DNA of 64,000 nucleotides from Glaciihabitans sp. (lineage in GTDB: Bacteria > Actinomycetota > Actinomycetes > Actinomycetales > Microbacteriaceae), in the NCBI GenBank assembly GCA_025465535.1, contig JAODMY010000070.1, positions 1-64,000 on the forward strand. Direction: 5' to 3'. Shown here piece after piece: positions 36,019 through 46,046 of this stretch. The notes beneath the pieces were generated by a model. It was given only the letters and a program-made list of their open reading frames with translations. It did not search any database and was not told where the DNA came from. A program made the position numbers and the translations under genes. Position 1 is the first letter of the stretch; the number at the start of each line of letters is the position of its first letter.

Positions 36019-37680
36019 ATGGATCCCAACGTCGATGCCTCAGGTAATCCGCAGGCCCCGAAGCCGGACGCCATAGTTGCCGATGCAAGGCTGATCGCCG
36101 CGCTCCGGGCCGATCTGCTCGCCGCCGGCTTCGACGTCGCGGGTCTTGGCGAACTCTGGGGAGAGGATGCCGCTGCCGCTCTGCACCGCGCGCATCGCGT
36201 CCCCGCTCGGCGCGCCCTCGATCGCGTGGCTGGGTTCAGTGCCGCCGCTGTTCTGGCCCGGCTCTTCGTGCTGGGGTTGCCCGTTGCCGGCGAAGATCTC
36301 GCCACGGCACTCCCGTCGCTCGGCGTCGAAGGCGCCGTCTCGCTCGGACTGGTTGCAGCATCGACAGGCCTGATCACGCCGCTGGTCGACCTGCGCCCGT
36401 ACTCCTTCACGGATTCGTGGGGAGAGGCCAACTGGTGGATCGCGAGCGACCTCGGCGAGCTCAGCCTCGGCCGCGCGCTCAACGAGAACCACGTCCTTGG
36501 CGTCGGAGGCGCGAGCCTCACACTCACCGGCCTGATGATCGACCGGTCCGCGCGGACGACGCTCGACCTCGGGACCGGATGCGGCATCCAGGCGATGCAC
36601 GCGTCCCGGCATTCCGGCCGGGTCATCGCGACGGACATCTCGGAGCGGGCGCTCGACTACGCGCGGTTCAATGCAACCCTCAACGGCATCGCAAACATCG
36701 AGTTCCGACTCGGTAGCCTGTTCGAGCCGGTCGCGGGGGAGCGCTTCGACCACATCGTTTCGAACCCGCCGTTCGTGATCACACCCCGAGCGGAGGGCGT
36801 TCCGGCGTACGAGTATCGCGACGGCGGCCGCGTGGGTGACGCGCTCGTGGCCGAGGTCGTCGCCGGGGCGGCAACACACCTGCGTCAGGTCGGTGTCGCC
36901 CAACTGCTCGGCAACTGGGAGTACCGCGCGACCGAGGACGGGCTGGAGCGGGTCGCCGACTGGCTTGACGGCACCGACCTCGATGCCTGGATCGTCGAGC
37001 GCGAGGTCCAGGATGCGCCGCTCTATGCCGAGACCTGGATCCGGGATGGCGGCACGCGATCCGGCGACGAGTTCGATCGGCTCTCTGGCGCCTGGCTCGA
37101 CGACTTCGAGGCGCGCGAGGTCACGAGCGTTGGCTTCGGATATCTCACGCTGCGGAAGCCGGCATCCGGCGCGCCAACCCTGCGCAGGCTCGAGCGTCTC
37201 GACGGGCCGGTGGGGAACTCGCTCGGCCAGCACATCGGTGCGACTCTCGCCGCGTATGACTGGCAGGCATCTCTCGACGACTACGCCCTGTCGCGTGCGA
37301 TGCTGACCGTCGCATCGGATGTCACTGAGGAACGCCACTACTGGCCGGGGGACGAGCATCCGGCGGTCATGAACCTCAAGCAGGGCGGAGGGTTCGCGCG
37401 CAGCTACCCCCTCGATACCGTTCTTGCCGCGGTCGTCGGCGCCTGCGACGGCGAGCTCAGCATCGCCGCGATCTGCGGTGCGCTGGCCGAACTGCTCTCT
37501 GTTGACCAGGGCGACGGTGCCGACCAGGACGGGGCTGACCAGGACGGAGTCGACCAGGACGACGGGGCTGACCAGGACGGTGCTGAGCCGATCGACCCGG
37601 ATGCGCTCCTTGCGGAGACACTGCCGATGATTCGAGAGCTGGTCACCGTGGGCATCCTCCGGCGTCCAGAGCCCTCCTAA
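36019..37680 (+). CDS. Class I SAM methyltransferase (HemK/N5-glutamine MTase-like)
   Basis: LDLGTGCGIQAMHASRHSGRVIATDISERAL, DHIVSNPPFVI (NPPF motif). Confidence 0.9.
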   Translation: MDPNVDASGNPQAPKPDAIVADARLIAALRADLLAAGFDVAGLGELWGEDAAAALHRAHRVPARRALDRVAGFSAAAVLARLFVLGLPVAGEDLATALPSLGVEGAVSLGLVAASTGLITPLVDLRPYSFTDSWGEANWWIASDLGELSLGRALNENHVLGVGGASLTLTGLMIDRSARTTLDLGTGCGIQAMHASRHSGRVIATDISERALDYARFNATLNGIANIEFRLGSLFEPVAGERFDHIVSNPPFVITPRAEGVPAYEYRDGGRVGDALVAEVVAGAATHLRQVGVAQLLGNWEYRATEDGLERVADWLDGTDLDAWIVEREVQDAPLYAETWIRDGGTRSGDEFDRLSGAWLDDFEAREVTSVGFGYLTLRKPASGAPTLRRLERLDGPVGNSLGQHIGATLAAYDWQASLDDYALSRAMLTVASDVTEERHYWPGDEHPAVMNLKQGGGFARSYPLDTVLAAVVGACDGELSIAAICGALAELLSVDQGDGADQDGADQDGVDQDDGADQDGAEPIDPDALLAETLPMIRELVTVGILRRPEPS

Positions 37681-37693
37681 CCCCGTTGTAATC

Positions 37694-37765
37694 CCTGTCT
37701 GCCCCCGGGTGATGCGTCTGCCCCCGTACGTCCGGGGGCAGACGCATCACCCGGGGGCAGACAGG
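37694..37765. repeat. Perfect 33-bp inverted repeat, 6-nt loop (copy 1 of dispersed palindrome)
   Basis: cctgtctgcccccgggtgatgcgtctgcccccg tacgtc cgggggcagacgcatcacccgggggcagacagg. Confidence 0.95.
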
Positions 37766-37934
37766 AATCAGTCCGAGGCAGGAAATCGGCACGCGAGGCG
37801 GAGGCGTCATGCGCCAGGCTGGCCAGTCGCGGCTGGGAGTTCTCTGGGTGAGCGCTCTGAACCTTCGAGCATTATCAGGAATCCTTCGTGTCGCCGCATT
37901 GGAGATTCACTGGAAGACACGCCATTCTTACAGG

Positions 37935-38597
37935 ATGTTCTTTCTCCAGCAGTCGGCTTCGATCGGCCAGTTTTTCGACCCAAGCGTCTTCCTGAAGTCG
38001 GTCGGACCGTGGGCGCTGCTCGTCGTCATCGTCATCGTCTTCATCGAAACCGGCCTGCTCTTCCCCTTTCTCCCGGGTGACAGCCTCGTGTTCGCGGCGG
38101 CGATAGTGGTCGGCAGCCTCGGCGTACCGCTCTGGGTTCTCATGCTGGTTGTCGCCGTAACGGCAACTGCAGGCAGTAGTACGGCGTTCGCGATCGGTCG
38201 GCGAACGGGGCCGAGGCTGTTCAAGGACGACGCCCGGATCTTCAAGACCCGCTATCGGGACGAGGCGGACGCTTTCTTCGGAAAATACGGCGCGGGCGCT
38301 CTCGTGCTCGCCCGGTTCGTTCCCATTGTGCGCACGTTCGTTTCCCCGATCGTCGGCGCTTCGACCATGTCCTGGCGCAGGTTCATGCTCTGGAACGTCG
38401 TTGGCGCGGTACTGTGGGCGGTCGTTCTCGGCCTCGCCGGGTTCTTTCTGGGAAAGATCACGTTCGTTTCCCACAACATTGAGGCGATCGCGATTGTCAT
38501 CGTCGTGGTTTCGGTGCTCCCCATTGTGATCGGGCTCGTGCGGAACCGCCTGCGTGAGCGTCGTGCGGTTACGGCAATGCGATCGAACGCCGACTAG
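37935..38597 (+). CDS. DedA family (SNARE-associated) membrane protein
   Basis: VFIETGLLFPFLPGDSLVFAAA, ARFVPIVRTFVSPIVGASTMSWRRF. Confidence 0.93.
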   Translation: MFFLQQSASIGQFFDPSVFLKSVGPWALLVVIVIVFIETGLLFPFLPGDSLVFAAAIVVGSLGVPLWVLMLVVAVTATAGSSTAFAIGRRTGPRLFKDDARIFKTRYRDEADAFFGKYGAGALVLARFVPIVRTFVSPIVGASTMSWRRFMLWNVVGAVLWAVVLGLAGFFLGKITFVSHNIEAIAIVIVVVSVLPIVIGLVRNRLRERRAVTAMRSNAD

Positions 38598-38640
38598 GCG
38601 GGCACTGCGTGGTCGCGCATAAACGCGCAAGCTGGAGATC

Positions 38641-39423
38641 ATGAATCTCTTGCCGTTCGTGGTGACCGTGGCGATCCTCGCCGCGCTGAGTCTCGCGATC
38701 GTCGCACTACTGCGGCTCGAGCGTCCCTATCTTCAACCGGTCGCGATCCTTCGGGCGGTGCTTCAGCTTGCCATCCTCACCCTGATCCTCAACGGTGTGA
38801 TCTCGGACGGGATCTGGGTGGCCCTGTTTCTCGCGGTGATGGTCGGCGCGGCAACCTGGGTCGTGGTGCGCCGGCTCGAGATGCCGTTTCGGATGGCCTG
38901 GCTCATTGCCGTCGTCATCACGGTCGCCTCGGCTGTTCCGGTCGTCGTGATCTTCCTTTCCGGCACCGTCCAGTTCAGCCCGCGCTACGTCCTCGCGGTC
39001 GGCGGGATCATCATCGGCAACACCATGACGGTTTCGACGCTCATGGGTCGCTCGCTGGCCGCCAGCTTCGACTCCGGTCGGGACGAAATTGAGGGTTGGC
39101 TCGCGCTCGGGGCGACTCCGCGCCTTGCATCCCAGCGCGTCGTCCGGGTTGCGGCATCCACGGCTCTCATTCCGGGGACGGACCAGGCGCGCACCACGGG
39201 GTTGGTGACGCTGCCCGGTGCATTCGTCGGTGCCATCTTCGCCGGTGCGTCACCGCTGGTTGCAGCGGAATTCCAGGTGCTGGTGCTCGCATCCATCCTC
39301 GTCGCCAGCGCGCTGACGGTCGCGTTCTTCGCCAGGATTTTTGGAGCGCCAGCGGTCGTTCCGACGAATGGAAGGCTGCGGGAGAGAGCCGCACGCGCCA
39401 GGGAACTGAAGGCTACGAGCTGA
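38641..39423 (+). CDS. fetB: ABC transporter permease, FetB (UPF0014) family
   Basis: IIIGNTMTVSTLMGRSLAASF, RTTGLVTLPGAFVGAIFAGASP. Confidence 0.85.
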   Translation: MNLLPFVVTVAILAALSLAIVALLRLERPYLQPVAILRAVLQLAILTLILNGVISDGIWVALFLAVMVGAATWVVVRRLEMPFRMAWLIAVVITVASAVPVVVIFLSGTVQFSPRYVLAVGGIIIGNTMTVSTLMGRSLAASFDSGRDEIEGWLALGATPRLASQRVVRVAASTALIPGTDQARTTGLVTLPGAFVGAIFAGASPLVAAEFQVLVLASILVASALTVAFFARIFGAPAVVPTNGRLRERAARARELKATS

Positions 39424-40714
39424 ATCCGCCGTCGAGGCGCCGGACGATCTCCACGCGGGGCGACCAGTGCGCCACCCTGACCTTGATTCGCAGTTCGTGT
39501 CGACGTGCGAGATGGATGCCGATCGCGAGCGCCGCGATCGCCGGAACCGTCCCAGCAACGGCCATGCCGACGTGAGGTCCCCAGTTGGAGACGATCCATC
39601 CGGTCAGCGGGCCACCGAGTGCCTGCCCGCCGAGAAGGACGAGAACGTAGACCGACATCACCCGGCCGCGGATACCCAGGTTCGACGACATCTGCACGAG
39701 TGCGTTCGCCGCCGTGATGAACAGCAGGTTGAATAGCCCGATGCCGATGAGCAGTGCCCCGAGGCTCCATTCGCTCGGCATGAGGGAGGCGACCACCTCT
39801 GTGACCCCCCAGAGGCCGGCCGTGATGATGACGCCCCGCAGCCGCACGACCCGGCGCCGAGTCGCGAGGATTCCGCCGGTCAGCGCTCCGGCCGCGACCA
39901 GCGTGTTGAAGAGTCCGTAACCGGACGCGCCGATATTGAAGATGTTGTTCGCGTAGGCGGCGAGGATGACCGGCATCGTGACCGCGAACACCGAGGTGAT
40001 CGCCACCATCACGATCGACCAGAGGATGGCGGGCTTCCGCCTGACGTAGCGAAGACCCTGCCTGAGCTGGCCCTTTTCTCTCGGCATGCGCGGACTTCGC
40101 TGCAGCTTCGAGGTTTTCAGGAGGAAAAGCGCCAGAACCACGCCGAAGCAGGAGAGTCCGTTGATCCCGAACGCCCAGCCCGCGCCGACGAGGTCGAGAA
40201 GAAGGCCGGCGATCGCGGGGCCGATCAGGCCGCCGAGTTGGAAGACGGACGAGTTGATGGCGATCGCGTTGCGCAGGTTGCGCGGTCCGACCAACTCGTT
40301 GACGAACACCTGTCGCGTCGGGTTGTCGATGATGACAACGAATCCGCCGATGAATGCCAGCAGGTAGACCTGCCAGACCTGGACGGTGTGGGTGAGCGCG
40401 AGGGTCGCCAGGATGAGCGCAAGGATGCCGAACGTCGACTGCGTCAGCATCAGCAGCATCCGCTTCGAATAGCGGTCGACGATCAGTCCGCCGTAGAGGC
40501 CGAAAAGAAGCATCGGCAGGAACTGCGCGGCGACGGTCACGCCGACCGCGGCGACGTTGTGCGAGAGCTGGAGGACGAGCCAGTCCTGCGCGATCCGCTG
40601 CATCCAGGTGCCCGACATCGCGACGACGTTCGAGATTGTGAACAACCGGAAATTGGGGACCCTTAGGGCGCTGAAGCTCTCGGCCCACGACGGCCGTTCC
40701 TTGATCACCTGCAT
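39413..40714 (-). CDS. MFS transporter, EntS/DHA3-like
   Basis: SWAESFSALRVPNFRLFTISNVVAMSGTWMQRIAQDWLVL; start could be 40840. Confidence 0.88.
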   Translation of the reverse strand: MQVIKERPSWAESFSALRVPNFRLFTISNVVAMSGTWMQRIAQDWLVLQLSHNVAAVGVTVAAQFLPMLLFGLYGGLIVDRYSKRMLLMLTQSTFGILALILATLALTHTVQVWQVYLLAFIGGFVVIIDNPTRQVFVNELVGPRNLRNAIAINSSVFQLGGLIGPAIAGLLLDLVGAGWAFGINGLSCFGVVLALFLLKTSKLQRSPRMPREKGQLRQGLRYVRRKPAILWSIVMVAITSVFAVTMPVILAAYANNIFNIGASGYGLFNTLVAAGALTGGILATRRRVVRLRGVIITAGLWGVTEVVASLMPSEWSLGALLIGIGLFNLLFITAANALVQMSSNLGIRGRVMSVYVLVLLGGQALGGPLTGWIVSNWGPHVGMAVAGTVPAIAALAIGIHLARRHELRIKVRVAHWSPRVEIVRRLDGGFSS

Positions 40715-40892
40715 TGGTTCGGTAGGTGGGAAGGCGGACGTGGTCGGAGCGGAAGTCAAAAAGGATCCTGAAATTACGGCTGGATGGTCGGCGGCGGTGC
40801 TGAATCGCTCAGTTCTTAACGGTAGTCGCGCGCGCTTCATTCCCCGACTAAATTGAACCTATATCTGTCATTGGATTTCGTAATGAGGGCTC

Positions 40893-41747
40893 GTGTTTGA
40901 TCCAATCCTTCTCAAAACTTTTCTCGCTGTCGCCGAGACTCGTAGCTTCACGAACGCCGGCGTCCAACTCGGACTGAGCCAGCCAACGGTGAGCCAGCAC
41001 GTGCGCAAACTCGAGGATGCGGCGGGCCGCACGCTCGTCTCGCGCGACACTCGCGACGTGCGCCTCACCGACAACGGGGATGCGATGGCCGGGTTCGCGC
41101 GCACGATCCTGGCCGCCCACACCGTGGCCTCGAGCTACTTCAGCGGATCGGCGATGCGAGGCAGGCTGCGGTTCGGAACGGGGGATGACCTCGCTATCAC
41201 GCAGCTGCCGCGGATCCTCCGTCACTTCCGACAGCTCTATCCGCAGATCAACCTCGAGCTCACGGTGAGCCAGACGGGTGCGCTCGTTCGCCGCCTGCAC
41301 GCCGGCCAGCTCGACCTCATCTTCATCAAGGAGAACCCGGACGAGAGCGCGGATGGCGTCCGCGTTAGCCGAGACACCATGGTTTGGGTCGGTCACGAGA
41401 AGACGATCATCGAGACGGACGAGCCGGTGCCGGTCGTCGCGTACAACGCGCCGAGCTTCAGCAGGCAGGTCGCGATCGACGCGCTCGAAGCCGTGGGGCG
41501 CACCTGGCGGATCACCTGCAACTCGCGCGAGGTCAGCGGACTTCTCGCTGCCGTTCGCGCCGGGCTCGGCGTCGCTGTTTTCCCGCAGTCGCTCATTCCC
41601 GAGGATCTCGTGAAGGTCACCAATCGGTTCGGCCTTCCCGTGCTCGGCGATGTGGACTTCACCCTGCGCGCCAATCCGAGCGCTCCGCCCGAGCCGACCG
41701 AGGCATTGATTTCGGCGATCATGGGCCGAGGTCTCGCGCGTGGCTGA
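40893..41747 (+). CDS. LysR family transcriptional regulator
   Basis: LLKTFLAVAETRSFTNAGVQLGLSQPTVSQHVRKLEDAAG; GTG start. Confidence 0.93.
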   Translation: MFDPILLKTFLAVAETRSFTNAGVQLGLSQPTVSQHVRKLEDAAGRTLVSRDTRDVRLTDNGDAMAGFARTILAAHTVASSYFSGSAMRGRLRFGTGDDLAITQLPRILRHFRQLYPQINLELTVSQTGALVRRLHAGQLDLIFIKENPDESADGVRVSRDTMVWVGHEKTIIETDEPVPVVAYNAPSFSRQVAIDALEAVGRTWRITCNSREVSGLLAAVRAGLGVAVFPQSLIPEDLVKVTNRFGLPVLGDVDFTLRANPSAPPEPTEALISAIMGRGLARG

Positions 41748-41782
41748 GCCGGTTGCGGCGGATGGGCGCATAGTCTCGGCGG

Positions 41783-42631
41783 GTGAATGACTTCGACCGG
41801 TACGGCTCCGATCCCTACGGTGCCGACGTGCTCGCGAACTTCTCCCGCCGGACCCCAACGGTGCAGCCGCGCATCGTCGAGGCGGATCGCGGTCTCGTCG
41901 TGGAAGAGGCCGCCACGGGATTCGTCGGTGCGGTTCTCGGGCTCGAGGGTCGGCTGATCCGGCTCGAGGATCGCCGGGGAAGCGTGAGGCTGTTCCCGAT
42001 CGGTCCCGGATTCCTGATCGACGGTGAGCCGGTCGCGCTTCGCGCTCCGAAGGTGGTGAAGGTGGCGGCGCGCACGGCATCCGGATCGTTCGCGGTCGAA
42101 CAGGATCGTGCGCGGGTCGCCCGTGCCAGCCGCATCTTCGTCGAGGGCCGACACGACGCCGAGCTGGTCGAACGCGTCTGGGGTGCTGACCTCCGTGTGG
42201 AGGGTGTCGTCGTTGAATATCTCGAGGGTGTCGACAACCTCGAGGAGGTTGTCCGTGATTTCGCGCCGGGGGATGGCAAGCGCATCGGCGTTCTTGTCGA
42301 TCACCTCGTTCCGGGGTCGAAGGAGAGCCGGATCGCGGATGCGGTGGCTCGCGGTCCGTTCGGGGACGGTGTGCTCGTGGTCGGACATCCATTCGTCGAC
42401 ATCTGGCAGGCGGTCAAGCCGTCGCGGGTTGGACTTCGAGAGTGGCCGGTCATCCCGCGCGACATCGAGTGGAAGCACGGAATCTGTGCGGCGCTCGGCT
42501 GGCCGCACGAGGACCAGGCGGATATCGCCAGGGCCTGGAAGCAGATCCTCGGCCGGGTCGACAGCTACGCCGACCTTGAGCCGCTGTTGCTCGGTCGGGT
42601 CGAACAACTGATCGACTTCGTCACGACTTAG
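41783..42631 (+). CDS. DUF3097 family protein
   Basis: RIFVEGRHDAELVERVWGADLRVEGVVVEYLEGVDNL. Confidence 0.9.
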   Translation: MNDFDRYGSDPYGADVLANFSRRTPTVQPRIVEADRGLVVEEAATGFVGAVLGLEGRLIRLEDRRGSVRLFPIGPGFLIDGEPVALRAPKVVKVAARTASGSFAVEQDRARVARASRIFVEGRHDAELVERVWGADLRVEGVVVEYLEGVDNLEEVVRDFAPGDGKRIGVLVDHLVPGSKESRIADAVARGPFGDGVLVVGHPFVDIWQAVKPSRVGLREWPVIPRDIEWKHGICAALGWPHEDQADIARAWKQILGRVDSYADLEPLLLGRVEQLIDFVTT

Positions 42632-42711
42632 CCGGCTGGGGGTCGACCCTGACCACGAAATCGGGGGATACCCCGATGGTGGTCCGTTGCCGAAGCGATG
42701 ACGCTTGAGTC

Positions 42712-42909
42712 ATGGCTGAACTCAGAAGACCCAAAACAGGAAGAGTCATCGCCGGCGTCTGCGCCGCAATCGCGGATCGCTTCGGAATCGGGCGAACCAC
42801 TGTGCGTGTCCTCGCGGTGATCTCGTGCATTTTGCCCGGACCGCAGTTCGTTCTCTACCTGATCCTCTGGATCGCGATCCCGGCAGAGGTCACCGAAGTC
42901 GCTGCGTGA
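42712..42909 (+). CDS. PspC domain protein
   Basis: LRRPKTGRVIAGVCAAIADRFGIGRTTVRVLAVISCILPGPQFVLYLILWIAIP. Confidence 0.93.
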   Translation: MAELRRPKTGRVIAGVCAAIADRFGIGRTTVRVLAVISCILPGPQFVLYLILWIAIPAEVTEVAA

Positions 42910-42930
42910 TGTGGTCGGCGAGCACGCCCG

Positions 42931-43950
42931 CTAGATCCAGCCGACCTTCTTGAAGACCGTGTACAGCACGACGCCGAGCGCGAGCATGAGCGTGAGCGCG
43001 AACGGATAGCCGAGCGGCCAGCTGAGTTCCGGCATGTTCTTGAAGTTCATGCCGTAGATGCCGGCAACCAGCGTCGGCGCGAACAGGATGGCCGCCCAGG
43101 ACGAGATGCGCTTGGCCTGGTCCGCCTGTCGGAGGCTCGCTTCGGTCAGCGCCTTGGTCTCATCGTTCTGTCGCTGGCCGACCAGGGTCGCGTGCACCAT
43201 CAGCGCGTTCTGCAACAGTGTGCGGAAGCCGTCGACGCGCTCGACGAGAGCAAGGACGTGGTCCTCGACGTCTCGCAGGTCGCGGTGCAGCTCGAGGGTG
43301 CGCGGGTCATCGCTCGTGATGCGCTCGCGAAGCAGGGCGAGCATCCCGATGAGGGGCTGGGTCGCGCGCTGGAACGCAATGACCTCGCGCGAGAGCTCGT
43401 AGATTCGGCGGGAGACGTTCGCGTCTTCGCTGAAGAGCTGGTCTTCGATCTCGTCGATGTCGTTCTCGACGCCGCTCACCACGGGGGCATATTCGTCCAC
43501 GACCTGGTCGAGTACCGCGTACATGATGGCCAGCGGCCCGAGGTTCAGCAGCTCGGGATTCGACTCGAGCCGCTTGCGAACTCGCCCGAGATCGGGGGAT
43601 TCCGCGTTGCGGATCGTGATCGCAAAGTCGGCTCCGATGAACATGTGAACCTCACCGAATTCCACCTCCTCCGACGCGTCGAGGTAGCGAGCGGGACGAA
43701 GCACGATGAACTGGATGTCGCCGTAACGCTCAAGCTTCGGGCGCTGGTGGCGCTCGAGGGTGTCTTCGACGGCAAGGTGGTGGAGGTTGAACTCGTCGGC
43801 AACCGACTTGACCTCTTCCGGCGTCGGGCGATACATCCCGATCCACGCCATCCCGTGACGCTCGCGCAACCGTTCGAAGGTCTCATCGAGGTTTTCGGGA
43901 TTCGCGGTCCGCACGCCATTGACATAGATCGCGTTGTCGATGATCGGCAT
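42931..43950 (-). CDS. corA: CorA-family magnesium/cobalt transporter
   Basis: C-terminal YGMNFKNMPE motif and two TM helices; start MPIIDNAIYV. Confidence 0.93.
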   Translation of the reverse strand: MPIIDNAIYVNGVRTANPENLDETFERLRERHGMAWIGMYRPTPEEVKSVADEFNLHHLAVEDTLERHQRPKLERYGDIQFIVLRPARYLDASEEVEFGEVHMFIGADFAITIRNAESPDLGRVRKRLESNPELLNLGPLAIMYAVLDQVVDEYAPVVSGVENDIDEIEDQLFSEDANVSRRIYELSREVIAFQRATQPLIGMLALLRERITSDDPRTLELHRDLRDVEDHVLALVERVDGFRTLLQNALMVHATLVGQRQNDETKALTEASLRQADQAKRISSWAAILFAPTLVAGIYGMNFKNMPELSWPLGYPFALTLMLALGVVLYTVFKKVGWI

Positions 43951-44002
43951 GTGCCAAGTCTGGCTTACGAAGCTGTGCTCGCGAAGATGGCACACTGGAC
44001 GG

Positions 44003-45112
44003 GTGAACCCCGTTGCCGCACCGAACACCCGAACGATCAGGCGGTGGCGACAGTATCTTGCGGCCGAGCGCGCGGAGGCGACCGTCTACCGCCAGCTCGC
44101 AAAGCGTCGTCACGGCGAGGAACAAGAGATCCTGCTGGCGCTCGCCGATGCCGAGGGACGACACGAAGCCCACTGGCTCGATCTGCTCGGTGATAACGTC
44201 GGCCGTCCGCGCAAGAGCGATCTGCGCACCCGGTTCCTGATCCTGCTCGCCCGGGCGTTCGGGTCCGTGTTCGTGCTCGCCCTCGCCCAGCGTGCCGAGG
44301 GCCGCTCGCCCTACGAGGACGATGAGGATGCGACCAGCGCGATGGCAGCGGACGAAGCCATCCACGAGGAGGTCGTCCGCGGGCTTGCCGCCCGCGGCCG
44401 CAACCGACTGAGCGGCACCTTCCGAGCTGCCGTGTTCGGGGCCAACGACGGTCTCGTGAGTAACCTGTCGCTCATCCTCGGTGTCACAGCCGCCAACATT
44501 CCGCCCGGAGCAGTTCTTGCGACGGGGATCGCGGGCCTCCTGGCCGGCGCGTTGTCGATGGGTGCTGGGGAGTTCGTGTCCGTGCACTCGCAGCGCGAAC
44601 TGCTCGAGGCATCCTCTCCCAATCCCGACGCCGAGAGAGCTGTGTCGAAACTCGATGTCGACGCCAACGAACTCGAGCTCGTCTATCGCGCTCGTGGAAT
44701 GAGCAAAGAGGAGGCCGCTGCACACGCCTCCGAGGTTCTCACCGCGAACAGCGTCAGTGCCGCAAGAACGAAGCCGACGATCAAGCCGAGAATATTCGAC
44801 GCGGGTGTCACCCCACCGGACGCGCACGAGGCGATCGGCACCGGATTCGGTGCCGCGGCCTCCAGCTTTTGTTTCTTCGCAAGCGGGGCGGTGGTCCCCC
44901 TGATTCCGTACTTCTTCGGGTTGCAGGGGATCGTCGCCGGCCTCGTCGCCGCCGGTCTCGTCGGTCTCGCACTGCTCGGCACGGGATCGATCGTCGGCCT
45001 GCTTTCGGGTGGCTCGCCACTGCGGCGGGCGCTTCGCCAACTGGTCATCGGGTATGGCGCCGCCGGGGCCACCTACCTCCTCGGACTCCTGTTCGGCGCG
45101 GCGGGCGCGTAG
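44003..45112 (+). CDS. VIT1/CCC1-family transporter with N-terminal ferritin-like/rubrerythrin domain
   Basis: AAERAEATVYRQLAKRRHGEEQEILLALADAEGRHEAHW; FGANDGLVSNLSLILGVTAAN; GTG start. Confidence 0.9.
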   Translation: MNPVAAPNTRTIRRWRQYLAAERAEATVYRQLAKRRHGEEQEILLALADAEGRHEAHWLDLLGDNVGRPRKSDLRTRFLILLARAFGSVFVLALAQRAEGRSPYEDDEDATSAMAADEAIHEEVVRGLAARGRNRLSGTFRAAVFGANDGLVSNLSLILGVTAANIPPGAVLATGIAGLLAGALSMGAGEFVSVHSQRELLEASSPNPDAERAVSKLDVDANELELVYRARGMSKEEAAAHASEVLTANSVSAARTKPTIKPRIFDAGVTPPDAHEAIGTGFGAAASSFCFFASGAVVPLIPYFFGLQGIVAGLVAAGLVGLALLGTGSIVGLLSGGSPLRRALRQLVIGYGAAGATYLLGLLFGAAGA

Positions 45113-45113
45113 C

Positions 45114-46046
45114 TTGCAGGCCAGCAGCGCGTCGCCCAGTGACCGGTCGAGGCCGCCCGGGTTCCGCGCGCGCTGGCGGGCCACGCTGCTCGACATGCTC
45201 TCCGGGGCACCCGACGGGATACCCGACTGGGTCAAGGCGCTGGCCGAAGGCGAGGACGAAGGATATTTCGGGCCTGGATCCGCGGTCTGGGCGGTACACG
45301 GCGGCATCCCGGTGCTGGTCGCTGGGATGCGCGCCCTGCTGCTCCAGACGCTGCATCCGGGCGCGATGGCCGGTGTGCACGACTGGTCGCGCTATCGCGA
45401 GGATCCGCTCGGCCGATTGAACGGGACCGTCCGCTGGGTTCTCACGACGAGTTTCGGTGATCGCGCGCAGGCCGAGGCGGCCTGCGGATTCGTCGGCAAC
45501 CTGCACGTCAAGGTGCGGGGGAGTTACGCAACGGCTCACGGTGAGCAGGCCTATTCCGCGAACGATCCCGCGCTGCTCAGCTGGGTGCACGTCGCCTTCG
45601 CCGACTCCTTTCTGCGCTGCCAGGAGACCTGGGGCGGACCGACGCCGGGTGGATCCGATGCGTACGTCGCGGAGTGGGCGGCGGCGGGCGATCTCATGGG
45701 AGTCGGCAATCCACCACGGTCGGAGAACGAGCTGCGCGATCAGCTGGCAGCCTTCGGGCCCGAGCTCCAGACGAACGAGCGGGTGAAGGATGCCGTGCGC
45801 TTCATCCGCAGGCCGCCGCTCGGAAGGTCGACCGGCATCGGCTACCGCATCCTCTTCGCCGGGGCGGTGGCCACGATTCCGCTGGAGTACCGACGGATGC
45901 TCGGCGTCCGTCGAGCCTGGTGGCCCGCGATCACGGTCACCCGCTGGACTCTCGTGCTGCTGCGCAGGTTGCTCGGCAGGCCATCGTCGAGCGAGATCTA
46001 CGCCCACAAACGCATCGCCGCACTCGAAGCGGCGCGCGGTGCCTGA
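45114..46046 (+). CDS. MpaB family oxygenase (DUF2236)
   Basis: VHGGIPVLVAGMRALLLQTLHPGAMAGVHDWSRYREDPLGRLNGT; possible TTG start. Confidence 0.85.
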   Translation: MQASSASPSDRSRPPGFRARWRATLLDMLSGAPDGIPDWVKALAEGEDEGYFGPGSAVWAVHGGIPVLVAGMRALLLQTLHPGAMAGVHDWSRYREDPLGRLNGTVRWVLTTSFGDRAQAEAACGFVGNLHVKVRGSYATAHGEQAYSANDPALLSWVHVAFADSFLRCQETWGGPTPGGSDAYVAEWAAAGDLMGVGNPPRSENELRDQLAAFGPELQTNERVKDAVRFIRRPPLGRSTGIGYRILFAGAVATIPLEYRRMLGVRRAWWPAITVTRWTLVLLRRLLGRPSSSEIYAHKRIAALEAARGA

